The position numbers and the translations under genes are program-made. From Bacillota bacterium (GTDB taxonomy: Bacteria; Bacillota; Clostridia; Christensenellales; Aristaeellaceae): a stretch of DNA of 64,000 nucleotides. Where the stretch lies: contig JAEZRP010000022.1 of NCBI GenBank assembly GCA_023444095.1, positions 124,001 to 188,000 of the forward strand. Direction: 5' to 3'. The notes beneath the pieces are model-generated. The model did not search any database. It saw only the letters and a program-made list of their open reading frames with translations, and was not told the DNA's origin. The number at the start of each line of letters is the position of its first letter. The stretch's first letter is position 1. Shown one piece after another: positions 1 through 7,943 of this stretch.

Positions 1-67
1 TGTTGATCATAGGGTTGTTTCGCAAAACGACCAAGTCATAAACACGGCGCAGAAATCACTATCGATA

Positions 68-98
68 GACCCCGCTACAGCGGGGCTGTCTTTTTTTT
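68..98 (+). terminator. Intrinsic terminator of an upstream gene
   Basis: CCCCGC and GCGGGG flank a TACA-type loop and are followed by eight T residues at 91-98. The gene it ends lies outside the window to the left. Confidence 0.75.
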
Positions 99-342
99 GC
101 TCGGTGTTCGTATTCCTCTTTGTCAGCGGCGCGATGATCTGTCGGAGGAAAGTGCTGTGAGTGGATTTGAAGCCGGATTGAGCAAGAAATTGGATGAGGG
201 AAACGCATCAACGACATGCTCGCGACCGTCAGCGCCATCACACCGCCCGATGTTGATCGTTTTGTTGATATTCGTGTTGATGATTGTGTTGACAGCGCAA
301 TGGATTTCAGCGGAGTGTCAGGGAATGTTATTTGATCGACAG
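99..342. other. No supported gene; possible coding remnant
   Basis: Only short frames without ribosome-binding sites are present on either strand. One plus-strand frame (about 208-335) reads like protein with Asp/Val-rich composition, but it has no start, and upstream frames are broken. It may be a decayed gene end; no family is recognised. Confidence 0.3.
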
Positions 343-389
343 CAAAAAAAGAAGCCCGAAAACCCTTGATTCCATTGGGTTTTCGAGCC
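343..389 (-). terminator. Terminator of the tRNA-Ser transcript
   Basis: Read on the minus strand, GGCTCGAAAACCC pairs with GGGTTTTCGGGC across a short loop and is followed by a T-rich run. It sits just 3' of the two tRNA-Ser genes and probably ends their shared transcript. Confidence 0.75.
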
Positions 390-391
390 AT

Positions 392-483
392 TGGCGGAGA
401 AGGAGGGATTTGAACCCTCGCGCCGGTTACCCCAGCCTACTCCCTTAGCAGGGGAGCCCCTTCGGCCTCTTGGGTACTTCTCC
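392..483 (-). tRNA. tRNA-Ser (anticodon GCU)
   Basis: The minus strand folds as a class II tRNA of 92 nt. The acceptor stem is GGAGAAG/CTTCTCC, the discriminator G is followed by an encoded CCA, there is a long variable arm, and the loop CTGCTAA gives anticodon GCU. It lies 17 bp downstream of the second tRNA-Ser and is probably co-transcribed from the promoter at 613-641. Confidence 0.95.
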
Positions 484-500
484 ATATCCAGATTTTAGGA

Positions 501-589
501 TGGCGGAGAGAGAGGGATTCGAACCCCCGGTGCCTCTCGACATCACTGGTTTTCAAGACCAGCGCCTTAAACCACTCGGCCATCTCTCC
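501..589 (-). tRNA. tRNA-Ser (anticodon UGA)
   Basis: Class II tRNA of 89 nt on the minus strand with acceptor stem GGAGAGA/TCTCTCC, encoded CCA and anticodon loop CTTGAAA (anticodon UGA). Its 5' half (552-589) and its promoter are repeated exactly at 22499-22592, so this gene is the likely insertion target of the island to its right. The copy here is complete and looks functional. Confidence 0.95.
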
Positions 590-645
590 AGAAATCAAAA
601 CCAGCGAAAATTATTATAGCAGGATTTCCCGCCAAAGTCAACGCC
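552..645. repeat. Left 94-bp direct repeat flanking the island (att-like)
   Basis: This stretch is identical base for base to 22499-22592. It covers the tRNA-Ser(UGA) 5' half up to the anticodon loop, the leader and the promoter. Such duplications of part of a tRNA gene are the usual trace of site-specific integration, although most elements duplicate the 3' end rather than the 5' end. Confidence 0.85.
613..641 (-). promoter_or_regulatory. Promoter of the tRNA-Ser genes
   Basis: On the minus strand TTGACT and TATAAT are separated by 17 bp, ending about 23 bp before the tRNA-Ser(UGA) 5' end. The whole promoter lies inside the 94-bp repeat, so a second copy exists at 22560-22588. Confidence 0.85.
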
Positions 646-962
646 GAAAACAGCGATTTTTGTATACCAATTCAGGCGATAACAGGCACTCGCGCGCTAA
701 ATGTCGGTTTTCTGAGCATTTATCAATTTGTTATCACTGATCTCGAACCACTCACAGTTCCATTAAACTCACGAGAGGTTCGGCGTGTTTTCGAACCAAT
801 GCTGCGTCACTTTCGGCTCGACGTAGTTCTGCTACGCTTTCACTTCGACTCCAGGATGCCGACAGAATTTGATCACGTCGTCGTAGTTACGATGAGAGGC
901 TGGTTTGATGGGCATATGGCGGAACATAAGGAACGACCTGACACGTATAAGATTCGACGCAA
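646..962. other. Gene-free stretch, possible decayed coding sequence
   Basis: No intact gene is supported. On the minus strand a broken frame (roughly 950 down to 700) gives protein-like peptides, for example NYDDVIKF, NYVEPKVTQHWFENTP and WNCEWFEISDN, interrupted by three stops. It looks like a pseudogene of unknown family. It ends where the CRISPR-like repeats begin. Confidence 0.3.
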
Positions 963-1076
963 TCTACTCCCCCGTGTGCGGGGGTGATCCCCAGAAAACC
1001 GCCTGTGGGGCTGCAAATACGGCCTACTCCGGGTCGCCGCCGTAGGACTGCTCCCCGCGTGTGCGGCGGTGATCGA
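963..1076. CRISPR. Relic type I-E-like CRISPR array (two degenerate repeats)
   Basis: The repeat at about 963-991 contains GTGTGCGGGGGTGATCC and the one ending at 1076 contains CCCCGCGTGTGCGGCGGTG. Both match the general type I-E repeat pattern (CCCCGCGTGTGCGGGG stem, then TGATC). The segment 991-1023 between repeat 1 and the next CTACTCC is about 33 nt, the expected I-E spacer size. Repeat 1 has lost a base in the stem, and repeat 2 is split by about 24 extra bases after CTACTCC. No cas gene is in the window, so the array is probably dead. Confidence 0.6.
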
Positions 1077-1077
1077 A

Positions 1078-1923
1078 TCATCGTATCGTAACCGCAATGC
1101 GCGCCTGTTTGAATATCTCTAGCACTTGCACGAGGCTTTCTTGCGAGGGTGTTTGAAAACTCCGCGCGTATTCAAGGCCGATCAGCGGGTACTTTGCGCC
1201 CGCGTACGAATTATAGGGCAACAGTTCGACGCCGATGAGGGACTTCGCTCCCGTCAGCAGTTGGCAGGTCGCCTCTATGTTTTGCCTATCGTCATTGACG
1301 CCCGTGATCGTGGGGATGCGAACGACGAAGGGCACTTGACTTTTGATCAGGATGTCGAGATTGCGCAGGATCCGCTCGTTTCTGACCCCGGTGTAGCGGA
1401 GATGCTTCTGCGGATCGACGAGCTTCACGTCATAGTACACCAGATTGAGTCGTTCAAGCGCCGCGCGCCAATCTTCCGCCCGTCCATATCCGCTCGTTTC
1501 AATGGCGCGATGCAGGGGGGAGAGCGCATCCAAAAGGGCAATGAGAAACTCCGGTTGCATGAGTGCTTCGCCGCCGGATATGGTGACCCCGCCGTCTAAC
1601 AAAAACGGCTCGTTGATCCGGATGTGGCGCGCCAGGGCATCCGGTTCCCACCAGGTTCCGCTCACACGGAGCAATCCTCGCGGGCAGCTGGGCAGGCATC
1701 TGCCGCAGCCTATACACCGCTCTTCGCAGGGCGTCCTGCACGCGCCACAGTCGATGCAGCCGTTGGGGTTCTTGACCCGCTGCGGGCGCATTTCCCAGCT
1801 CTCCGGATTGTGACACCATTGACAGCGCATGGGACAGCCTTTGAAGAACACTGTCGTGCGCAATCCGGGACCGTCGTGTACGGACATCTCCTCGATGGCG
1901 AAGATCAACCCTTTCTTGGCCAT
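1078..1923 (-). CDS. Glycyl radical enzyme activating enzyme (radical SAM)
   Basis: A 281-aa radical SAM protein that should generate the glycyl radical on the enzyme encoded one base upstream. Cys30, Cys34 and Cys37 form the CX3CX2C motif for the SAM-binding [4Fe-4S] cluster. An inserted ferredoxin-like segment carries two CX2CX2CX3C sets (Cys56-66 and Cys70-80). Pyruvate formate-lyase activase lacks this insert, whereas activases of glycyl radical dehydratases and lyases have it. The start follows the partner gene's stop with a 1-bp gap, so translation is probably coupled. It acts in the cytoplasm under strict anaerobiosis. The family is certain; the partner assignment rests on adjacency. 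Confidence 0.92.
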   Translation of the reverse strand: MAKKGLIFAIEEMSVHDGPGLRTTVFFKGCPMRCQWCHNPESWEMRPQRVKNPNGCIDCGACRTPCEERCIGCGRCLPSCPRGLLRVSGTWWEPDALARHIRINEPFLLDGGVTISGGEALMQPEFLIALLDALSPLHRAIETSGYGRAEDWRAALERLNLVYYDVKLVDPQKHLRYTGVRNERILRNLDILIKSQVPFVVRIPTITGVNDDRQNIEATCQLLTGAKSLIGVELLPYNSYAGAKYPLIGLEYARSFQTPSQESLVQVLEIFKQARIAVTIR

Positions 1924-1924
1924 A

Positions 1925-3988
1925 CTACAGCGCAAACTCTGTTCGCGAGATGATCTGATCCTGATAGCGCTTCTCGAGCTCCACAAAGTGACCGCTCCAG
2001 CCCCACACGCGCACCACAAGATCGCCGTGGTTCTCCGGGTGTTGCTGGGCATCCCGTAGACGCGCGCTGTTGACGGCGTTAAGCTGCATCTGGTGACCAC
2101 CCATGCGAATGTAGGCGCGCACCATTCGAGCGACTTTTTCGATGCTGTCCGGGGCGCTAAAGATCGAGTCGTGCAGCTCCAAAGTGAACGGTCCTCCATT
2201 TGGGATGCGGGAAAGGTTATTTTCGGTGAAGCCACTGACGAGGGAGAGAACGCCCGCATCCGAGAGGAACAGGCTCGGAGAGAAGTTCGCGGGCAGCGGC
2301 TCGCCGGAGCCCCTGCCATCAGCCGTCGCACCCAAACGCTCCGCGTGCCAAAGATAGTACATCGCCGAGCCCGAACCGCCCCGCGTGATGCCGCCGCGCT
2401 CGTTGATCAGCCCTTTCAGGGAGTCTGCGAACAGGTCGATCAGTTCCTCTGCCAGGATCTTTGTCTCGATATCACGGCCGAGCTTGGGTGCCTTGTGGCG
2501 CAGCAGGTATTTTAGCTCCGGATCACTTTCGAAGTCTTCCGTGAGCGCGGTGAGCAACCGCTCCTTCGAGACGGCTTTATCCAGAAACACAAACTTCTCC
2601 ACAGCGGCCATCTGATCCACCGCGCAAGAGAAGCCGGTCCCGTGGAACCCGAAATTGTTGTACTTCGCGCCCAACGAGATGTCCCGCTTCTCCTCCATGC
2701 AGCCCGCCATGAGTGCGGAATGATAGGGCGCGGGTTCCAGATACAGGTTGTGAATATCGTCGTGAACCGCCCGAGACGAGGCGTTCAGGTTCACCTGCCA
2801 GAGCTCCTTCAGCGTGCCGATGTCCGGTGCGTCGGGAAGTCCTTTTACGATGGTTTCTCGGGTGACCTGTGCGAGCGAAACAGCCCCGATGTTAGGGATG
2901 TCCATGGCCACGCCGGGGATGATGAACTCCCAACAAGCCGCGACGACGTAGTCGCGGGCGTCCACGAGGTCGTACCCTGCGGCGACGAGCCCGGGGATTA
3001 CGACCTCATCGTTTGCGTACTGCGGAAAGCCCATGCCCGCGCGGGTCAACTGCGTGCCCAGCTCGTAGAGATCCTCCGGGGTGTTTTTGTCGCATCGCAG
3101 GTTCAGCTTGGGGTCGATCTGGCGCAGTTCCAAGCTCGCGCGGATCGCGAGGTAGGTCAGTGGATTGACTGCGCAAGAGCCGTCGGATAAGCAACCCCCG
3201 AGAACCATGCTCTGACCGTTGTCGCCTTGCATGATGCCGCAATACAGATCGGAGTCGCGGTTGAAGGAGAGAAAGAAATCCTCAATCAAGTCAAGAGCGC
3301 CTTCGTCATCCAAAATACCCCGCTCCCTGTCAGAGAGGTAAAAGGGATGCATATACTGGTCGAATCGCCCGACGGTACAGTGGTACGCGCCGCTCACCCA
3401 CAGCGCGAAGTGCAGCACACGGAACAGCTGCATCGCCTCCGCGAGTGTGGCCGCCCCATGGCGAACCACGCGCCGCAGCATTGCCGCGTGCTCCGCCATG
3501 CCGCTTCGCTCCTCCAAATCCGCGTAGCGGTCAGCGAACGCCTCCACAGCGTCGAGGGTGCGCTCCACATATCCGGCGTAGGTCACCTGTTGCGCGGATG
3601 CCTCCGCAAGCCCTCGGTGCAGTCTTGCGCGGCGACCCTCCAGCCCCTCGCGCAACACCGTCGCGTAGTCGCAGGCGATGTTGAACACCTTCCCCTGCTC
3701 GTGCACGAAATGCGTTTCCCTGATCCGTTCCATCTCGCCCGGGGCGTAGATATCCGGAAAGCCGTCAATCGTGCGAATCAGCTGGATGCTCGTATCCTCC
3801 AGAAGCACCGACGTCTCCGTTTGCAGAAACAACTCCAGCCGACGCGTGTGGCGCTCGATGAGCGGCTTATGCGAATCCTGTATTTCCGCGCTGACGCAGA
3901 TCCATTCTTCCCGCGTGAGCGCCCGCCGCAGGACACGGTGCGCACGCGAATTGAGATACTTCAATTGACGTCCAATGGCTTCGTTCAT
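1925..3988 (-). CDS. Glycyl radical enzyme of unassigned substrate
   Basis: A 687-aa PFL-fold protein, shorter than the usual 750-850 aa. Near the C terminus RVWGWSGHF corresponds to the family motif RVxGYSxxF and places the radical Gly at about residue 663. The stretch RDYVVAACWEF aligns with the active-site loop whose consensus is GCVEP in dehydratases and C-N lyases. It keeps Cys352 and Glu354 but replaces Gly by Ala and Pro by Phe. A TADGR-SGEPL motif typical of the family is also present. The second Cys of PFL is absent, so formate-lyase activity is unlikely. The start was chosen for its GGGAGG site eight bases upstream. Island context suggests a sugar-derived diol or polyol substrate; the exact reaction is unknown. 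Confidence 0.9.
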   Translation of the reverse strand: MNEAIGRQLKYLNSRAHRVLRRALTREEWICVSAEIQDSHKPLIERHTRRLELFLQTETSVLLEDTSIQLIRTIDGFPDIYAPGEMERIRETHFVHEQGKVFNIACDYATVLREGLEGRRARLHRGLAEASAQQVTYAGYVERTLDAVEAFADRYADLEERSGMAEHAAMLRRVVRHGAATLAEAMQLFRVLHFALWVSGAYHCTVGRFDQYMHPFYLSDRERGILDDEGALDLIEDFFLSFNRDSDLYCGIMQGDNGQSMVLGGCLSDGSCAVNPLTYLAIRASLELRQIDPKLNLRCDKNTPEDLYELGTQLTRAGMGFPQYANDEVVIPGLVAAGYDLVDARDYVVAACWEFIIPGVAMDIPNIGAVSLAQVTRETIVKGLPDAPDIGTLKELWQVNLNASSRAVHDDIHNLYLEPAPYHSALMAGCMEEKRDISLGAKYNNFGFHGTGFSCAVDQMAAVEKFVFLDKAVSKERLLTALTEDFESDPELKYLLRHKAPKLGRDIETKILAEELIDLFADSLKGLINERGGITRGGSGSAMYYLWHAERLGATADGRGSGEPLPANFSPSLFLSDAGVLSLVSGFTENNLSRIPNGGPFTLELHDSIFSAPDSIEKVARMVRAYIRMGGHQMQLNAVNSARLRDAQQHPENHGDLVVRVWGWSGHFVELEKRYQDQIISRTEFAL

Positions 3989-4009
3989 CTCGATCCTCCC
4001 GACGATTGT

Positions 4010-4062
4010 CAAACCGTTTGTGTCGCTCGCCCAAGAATATAGATCGGGCGCGGGTTTTGCAA
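4010..4062 (-). promoter_or_regulatory. Promoter and LacI-type operator of the glycyl radical operon
   Basis: On the minus strand TTGCAA (4057-4062) and TATTCT (4034-4039) are 17 bp apart. Between the -10 and the start codon lies CAAAC-C-GTTTG (4010-4020), an 11-bp palindrome of the LacI-operator kind. The LacI-family gene lies immediately upstream in the same direction. Confidence 0.5.
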
Positions 4063-4154
4063 TTTTGTTCGCGCACCAAATGTGATTCTCGGATACTTGG
4101 CTAATCATTACAGTGGTTCATGTACACGGGCGACGCTCGGGAGATCGGTAGCCA

Positions 4155-5165
4155 TCAGCCCCGGTGCCGGGAACTCTCACGCGCAACGAGGTGCACGTCG
4201 AGCCGCACGATCTGCGGCGCGGCCTCGGGACACTGGATGCGGCGAAGGAGAAGCTCCACCGCCTTTTCGGTCTCAGCTCTTCGGTCGCTGCCGATGGAAG
4301 TCAGGTCGAACGGCAGGCTCACCGAGGATAGGATGTCGTCGAATCCCACCAATGCCACGTCCTGTGGCACCTGTACTCCCCTACGCATCAGCCAGCTCGA
4401 CGCCTCGAGAGCCATCAGGTCGCTGAATACGAAAAGCCCGTCGTATGGAACGCCGCTCTCGCGCAGCTCTTCCATGGAGCAGTTCACCCCGCCGGACATC
4501 GCGTCGGCATTCAATGTGACCGGTGTAAGCGAGGCGTTGCGCATGGCCTCCTCATAGCCGGTCTTTCTCAGAACGGCGGAAGAGATGAACTCCGGCCCAT
4601 TGAGGAACACGATCGCGCGGCAACCCAAGCGGATCAGGTGTTCCGTTGCGAGTCGCGCGCCCTTTTGATCGTCCCACACAACCGTGTCGATCTCCTCACC
4701 GGGGTATTCCCGCCCGAGCAATACGAAGGGCACGCGGTATCGGCGCAGCATATCAAGGCTCTGACAGTCCTGTTGGCAGGGGCAGAGGATGATGCCGTCC
4801 ACCTGATGGCTTACCGCAGTCCGGATCGCCTGCGCCTCTACCTCTGCGTTCTCTTCTGTGTTGAGGATCAGCACCTGATAGTTCAGCCCTCGCAGGGTTT
4901 GTTCCAGATCCTTGATGCGCTGCGCGAATTTGAGGTTCGACACGTCGCCAAACAGGATGGCGATGGTATGCGACTGCCCGGATCGTAGCGACCCGGCCAG
5001 CAGATTGCGAACGTATCCCATCTCGCGCGCGACCTTCAGCACGCTCGTCTTCGTCTCTGGCAGCACCAGCGGAGAGTCCCGTAGCGCAAGGGATACCGTG
5101 TTTGCGGTGACATTCAGCCGATTTGCGATGTCTTTGATCGTCGGCTTATGCTTTAATCTGGACAT
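4155..5165 (-). CDS. LacI-family transcriptional regulator
   Basis: A 336-aa repressor. The N-terminal helix-turn-helix reads TIKDIANRLNVTANTVSLAL, followed by the hinge helix and a periplasmic-binding-protein-like effector domain with typical segments such as DGIILCPCQQD and VALVGFDDIL. ATG at 5165 is preferred over the GTG five codons earlier because GAGG lies nine bases before it. A perfect 20-bp palindrome lies 27 bp upstream, suggesting autoregulation. It is transcribed toward the glycyl radical operon and probably senses a sugar handled by the island. Confidence 0.92.
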   Translation of the reverse strand: MSRLKHKPTIKDIANRLNVTANTVSLALRDSPLVLPETKTSVLKVAREMGYVRNLLAGSLRSGQSHTIAILFGDVSNLKFAQRIKDLEQTLRGLNYQVLILNTEENAEVEAQAIRTAVSHQVDGIILCPCQQDCQSLDMLRRYRVPFVLLGREYPGEEIDTVVWDDQKGARLATEHLIRLGCRAIVFLNGPEFISSAVLRKTGYEEAMRNASLTPVTLNADAMSGGVNCSMEELRESGVPYDGLFVFSDLMALEASSWLMRRGVQVPQDVALVGFDDILSSVSLPFDLTSIGSDRRAETEKAVELLLRRIQCPEAAPQIVRLDVHLVARESSRHRG

Positions 5166-5191
5166 GCTTCCATTCCTCACTCGTGTACAGT

Positions 5192-5262
5192 ATATATTAT
5201 CGATAATATATCGTCAAATCATTCGCACAATGATGCAAACAATATCATCGATAATCCATCAT
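5192..5262. promoter_or_regulatory. LacI-type operators upstream of the regulator
   Basis: Positions 5192-5211 form a perfect palindrome with a central CG, the layout LacI-family proteins bind. A weaker half-matching copy (ATCATCGATAAT) lies at about 5243-5256. Both are in the short gap between the LacI and AraC genes. Confidence 0.6.
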
Positions 5263-5271
5263 TCCACCCAC

Positions 5272-6051
5272 CTAGTGACGCATGTACTCCGTGGGCGTAA
5301 CCCCGCATCGTTTTTTGAACAAACGAGAAAAGTAATAGACATCTGCAAACCCGATGGACTTGCTGACGCTGCTCACGCTCTCGCCCGGCATGCGCAAAAA
5401 CCTTCTCGCCAAGTCGATCCGCCGGTCTATGAGCATGTCGATTGGGCTTTTTCCAAACCTGCGTCTGCACAGCTGATTAAAGTAGGACGAGGAGATGTTG
5501 ATCATCTCGCTCAGCTCCCCGACATGCCATGGGTGGCTGTAGTCCGCGAGCATCTGCTGGATGACCAGCTCAAGTCGGTCTTCGATCTCCAGCTCGGTCT
5601 GAACCTCGGGTATGGATTGCCTGAGGCACTCCATCAAAAGGAGCGAGGCCGTGAGCCGCACGCATACATCGTGCTGCGCAGACATTTTGCACACCTCTGC
5701 GCGCAATTCCTGGAGCTTAAGAATCAGCGGAAGAGGGTCAAGGGGCACTGTGGGCTTGTTGATCGGCGGCTTGAAGTCCCTGACGAATGCCTCCAGTCCG
5801 TCCATCTCCACCCAGCTTGCGATCATGCCGGGATCGGGCAGCGCCGTCCGGGAAGAGGGCAGCCGCGTGTCCACGAGGCACCGACACAGGTCGTCTCCCT
5901 TGCGCCACTGGGCATACAGATAGTTCGAACGGCTGCCTGCAGTCACGAATGGTGCGTCAAGTGACACGCGACGCACGTGGATCTCATCAGTCCAAGTCAT
6001 TTCAATCTCTCCCGGTAGCAGATCATGCAAACGCAGTATCGGATTGTGCAT
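5272..6051 (-). CDS. AraC-family transcriptional regulator
   Basis: A 259-aa regulator with an N-terminal cupin-like sensing region and a C-terminal double helix-turn-helix (about residues 160-259). The second signature SIGFADVYYFSRLFKKRCGVTPTEY matches the AraC consensus. It is encoded divergently from the GH127-like gene, whose regulatory region contains two strong inverted repeats. It is a likely activator of the plus-strand sugar operon, with an arabinose- or galactose-type sugar as a plausible effector. Confidence 0.92.
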   Translation of the reverse strand: MHNPILRLHDLLPGEIEMTWTDEIHVRRVSLDAPFVTAGSRSNYLYAQWRKGDDLCRCLVDTRLPSSRTALPDPGMIASWVEMDGLEAFVRDFKPPINKPTVPLDPLPLILKLQELRAEVCKMSAQHDVCVRLTASLLLMECLRQSIPEVQTELEIEDRLELVIQQMLADYSHPWHVGELSEMINISSSYFNQLCRRRFGKSPIDMLIDRRIDLARRFLRMPGESVSSVSKSIGFADVYYFSRLFKKRCGVTPTEYMRH

Positions 6052-6068
6052 TGTGTCGTTACGGTAAA

Positions 6069-6138
6069 CATGATATCATGGCTACGTAATAAGTGTCAAC
6101 CTGTGGCGGATACGATCGTTCATATTAACGGTAATATG
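6069..6138. promoter_or_regulatory. Divergent control region with two inverted repeats
   Basis: CATGATATCATG (6069-6080) is a perfect palindrome. It overlaps the -10 (TATCAT, minus strand 6070-6075) of a promoter whose -35 TTGACA lies at 6094-6099 and which would drive the AraC gene. CATATTA-ACGG-TAATATG (6121-6138) is a second perfect inverted repeat nearer the glycosidase gene. Both are candidate operators for the neighbouring regulators. Confidence 0.5.
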
Positions 6139-6249
6139 AAGAAAATGAAATCAAGCCTCCGAGAAATCACTGTGAAATATTGTTAAATTATTGAACACGG
6201 ATTATTCAAGCCCGCAGGACAAGGCGTGACGCCGGAAAGGATCGAGCGC

Positions 6250-7932
6250 ATGGAAAAGTACAAGGTTCCGTATCAGCTTGAGGTGCCCATGGGAGGGGTT
6301 CGGCTCACAGGCGGGCGCTTTCAGCGCGTCTTTGAGAATAACATCCGTTTTTTGAAGGGTTTTGATCTGGATCGAATGCTGTATTGGTATCGCGTTCACA
6401 AAGGAAAGTCCGCGCCGGGCGTTCCGTACGCAGGCGACGCGGGGCACTTTGAAAACAACCTGAAGGGTCAGACCGCCGGTGAGTTCCTCATGGGCGCGTG
6501 TACAACGCTCCTCTGGAAGGAGGACGAGACGCTTCGGGAGATGTCCCGTGCGCTGCTCGCCGAGATGGAGACCTGCAGAGACGACGACGGGTTTATCATC
6601 CCGATCGACAAAGAAGAATTTGATACGAAGGAGTATCCCAACTACACCCGCGCGTGGATTACGTTCGGGCTTCTCGATGCGGGGTATGCAGGGGAGGAGC
6701 GCGCCTTTGTGCTTGCGCGCGCCATGTCGGATTACTTCAACCGAAGCAGCGTGCTGCCGTATGTGAAGGATCTGAATCTGGGCTTCCAGGGAATCTTGGC
6801 GAACACGCGCATGTACGACGCGCCGAACGGAAGATGGGAAGACATGCAAGTTGCGATCGACCACTACAGGGAGACGTGGTGGCTCGAGCAGCTCATCAGG
6901 AAAGACCACCGCGCGATCTACGATCATCCCGGCAATCATCCGCACTCGACGCTTCTGACCACATTGGAAGGTTACTGCGACCTGTACCGGGCAACGGGCG
7001 AATCGATCTACCGAGATGCGATCAAGTCGGCGCTTCGGATGTATGAGGAGAAGTGGCAGCATGTGGGCGGCGGCATCAGCATGTGCGAGTACGACCATTA
7101 CTATCCGGGCTGCAACTGGCTCAATCCCAAGCACCACTACAACGAGCTGTGCTCGACTAACTTCTGGGTCCTTTTAAATCAGCGGATGCATCGACTGGAG
7201 CCTGATGATCCCCACTATGTGGACGAAATGGAAAACTCCCTGTACAACGTGCTGTTCGCGTCGCAGGTGGGCGACCGAGGATATCATTATCTGAACTACC
7301 TCGAGCGCACGAAGGACTACCGCTATCTCGACCGCGCGACCTGCTGCGCCGCGCTGGGTACGCGGCTCGCGGGACTTCTGCCGCAATTCCTGTATGCGTA
7401 CACAGCCGACAGCGTGTATGTTGATCTCTACGCCTCGAGCGTCGCGGAGTTGCCCAACGGCGTGAAGCTGTCGGTCGAATCCGCGCTTCCGGAGGCGGGA
7501 CATGTCACGGTGCGGATTGAGTCCGCGGCGCGCCCGTTTACGCTGAAATTGCGAATCCCGCGCTGGGCGAGCGAGGACGGAATTTCGCGCTACGAGGTCC
7601 ACGAAGGAGTCCGGACCGGCGACGAATTCGCCCTGGAGTTCCCGTTCCATTACCGCGTCACCGAGTATACCGGCGGCGACCAAATCTTCGGAAAATCGCG
7701 GTTCGCCGTGGAGTACGGTCCGCTGCTGTTCGCAGCGACCGGCGCACCCAACCCCGTCACCGTAGCATTCGATCCCACCACGCCCGGCGAGTGGTTTACG
7801 CCTGTCAAAGAGATCGCCCCCGATGGCGCGCGGCTGCGACTGGCGCTCAGGGGCGACAAGCGGCACGAATATCGAGCCTATATGGACATCGAGGACGAGC
7901 CGTTCGACGTGTATCCCATTGTGGAGCGGTAA
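6250..7932 (+). CDS. GH127/DUF1680-like beta-L-arabinofuranosidase
   Basis: A 560-aa cytoplasmic glycosidase without a signal peptide. It matches the DUF1680/GH127 layout: an alpha-barrel with HPHSTLLTTLEGYCDLYRATG, then YNELCSTNFWVLLNQRMHRL, a SLYNVLFASQ helix, and a Cys-Cys pair in ATCCAALGTRLAGLL, ending in a beta domain. In characterised members a Glu and three Cys bind Zn at the active site. The Glu-x-Cys of NELC and the Cys-Cys pair fit these. ATG at 6250 has GGAAAGGA upstream; a GTG eight codons earlier is possible. It starts the plus-strand sugar block and should release L-arabinose-type sugars from imported oligosaccharides. Confidence 0.82.
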   Translation: MEKYKVPYQLEVPMGGVRLTGGRFQRVFENNIRFLKGFDLDRMLYWYRVHKGKSAPGVPYAGDAGHFENNLKGQTAGEFLMGACTTLLWKEDETLREMSRALLAEMETCRDDDGFIIPIDKEEFDTKEYPNYTRAWITFGLLDAGYAGEERAFVLARAMSDYFNRSSVLPYVKDLNLGFQGILANTRMYDAPNGRWEDMQVAIDHYRETWWLEQLIRKDHRAIYDHPGNHPHSTLLTTLEGYCDLYRATGESIYRDAIKSALRMYEEKWQHVGGGISMCEYDHYYPGCNWLNPKHHYNELCSTNFWVLLNQRMHRLEPDDPHYVDEMENSLYNVLFASQVGDRGYHYLNYLERTKDYRYLDRATCCAALGTRLAGLLPQFLYAYTADSVYVDLYASSVAELPNGVKLSVESALPEAGHVTVRIESAARPFTLKLRIPRWASEDGISRYEVHEGVRTGDEFALEFPFHYRVTEYTGGDQIFGKSRFAVEYGPLLFAATGAPNPVTVAFDPTTPGEWFTPVKEIAPDGARLRLALRGDKRHEYRAYMDIEDEPFDVYPIVER

Positions 7933-7943
7933 CTGCAAGCAGC

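Noticed and set aside
873..1097. Small minus-strand frames with peptides such as SPPHTRGA and ITPAHGG
   Set aside because: These are translations of type I-E CRISPR repeats, a familiar false gene call. There is no ribosome-binding site.
2550..2710. GCMEE segment of the glycyl radical enzyme as the active-site loop
   Set aside because: Alignment by surrounding motifs places this segment in the later AKYN region. The true loop is RDYVVAACWEF, which lies upstream as in the family.
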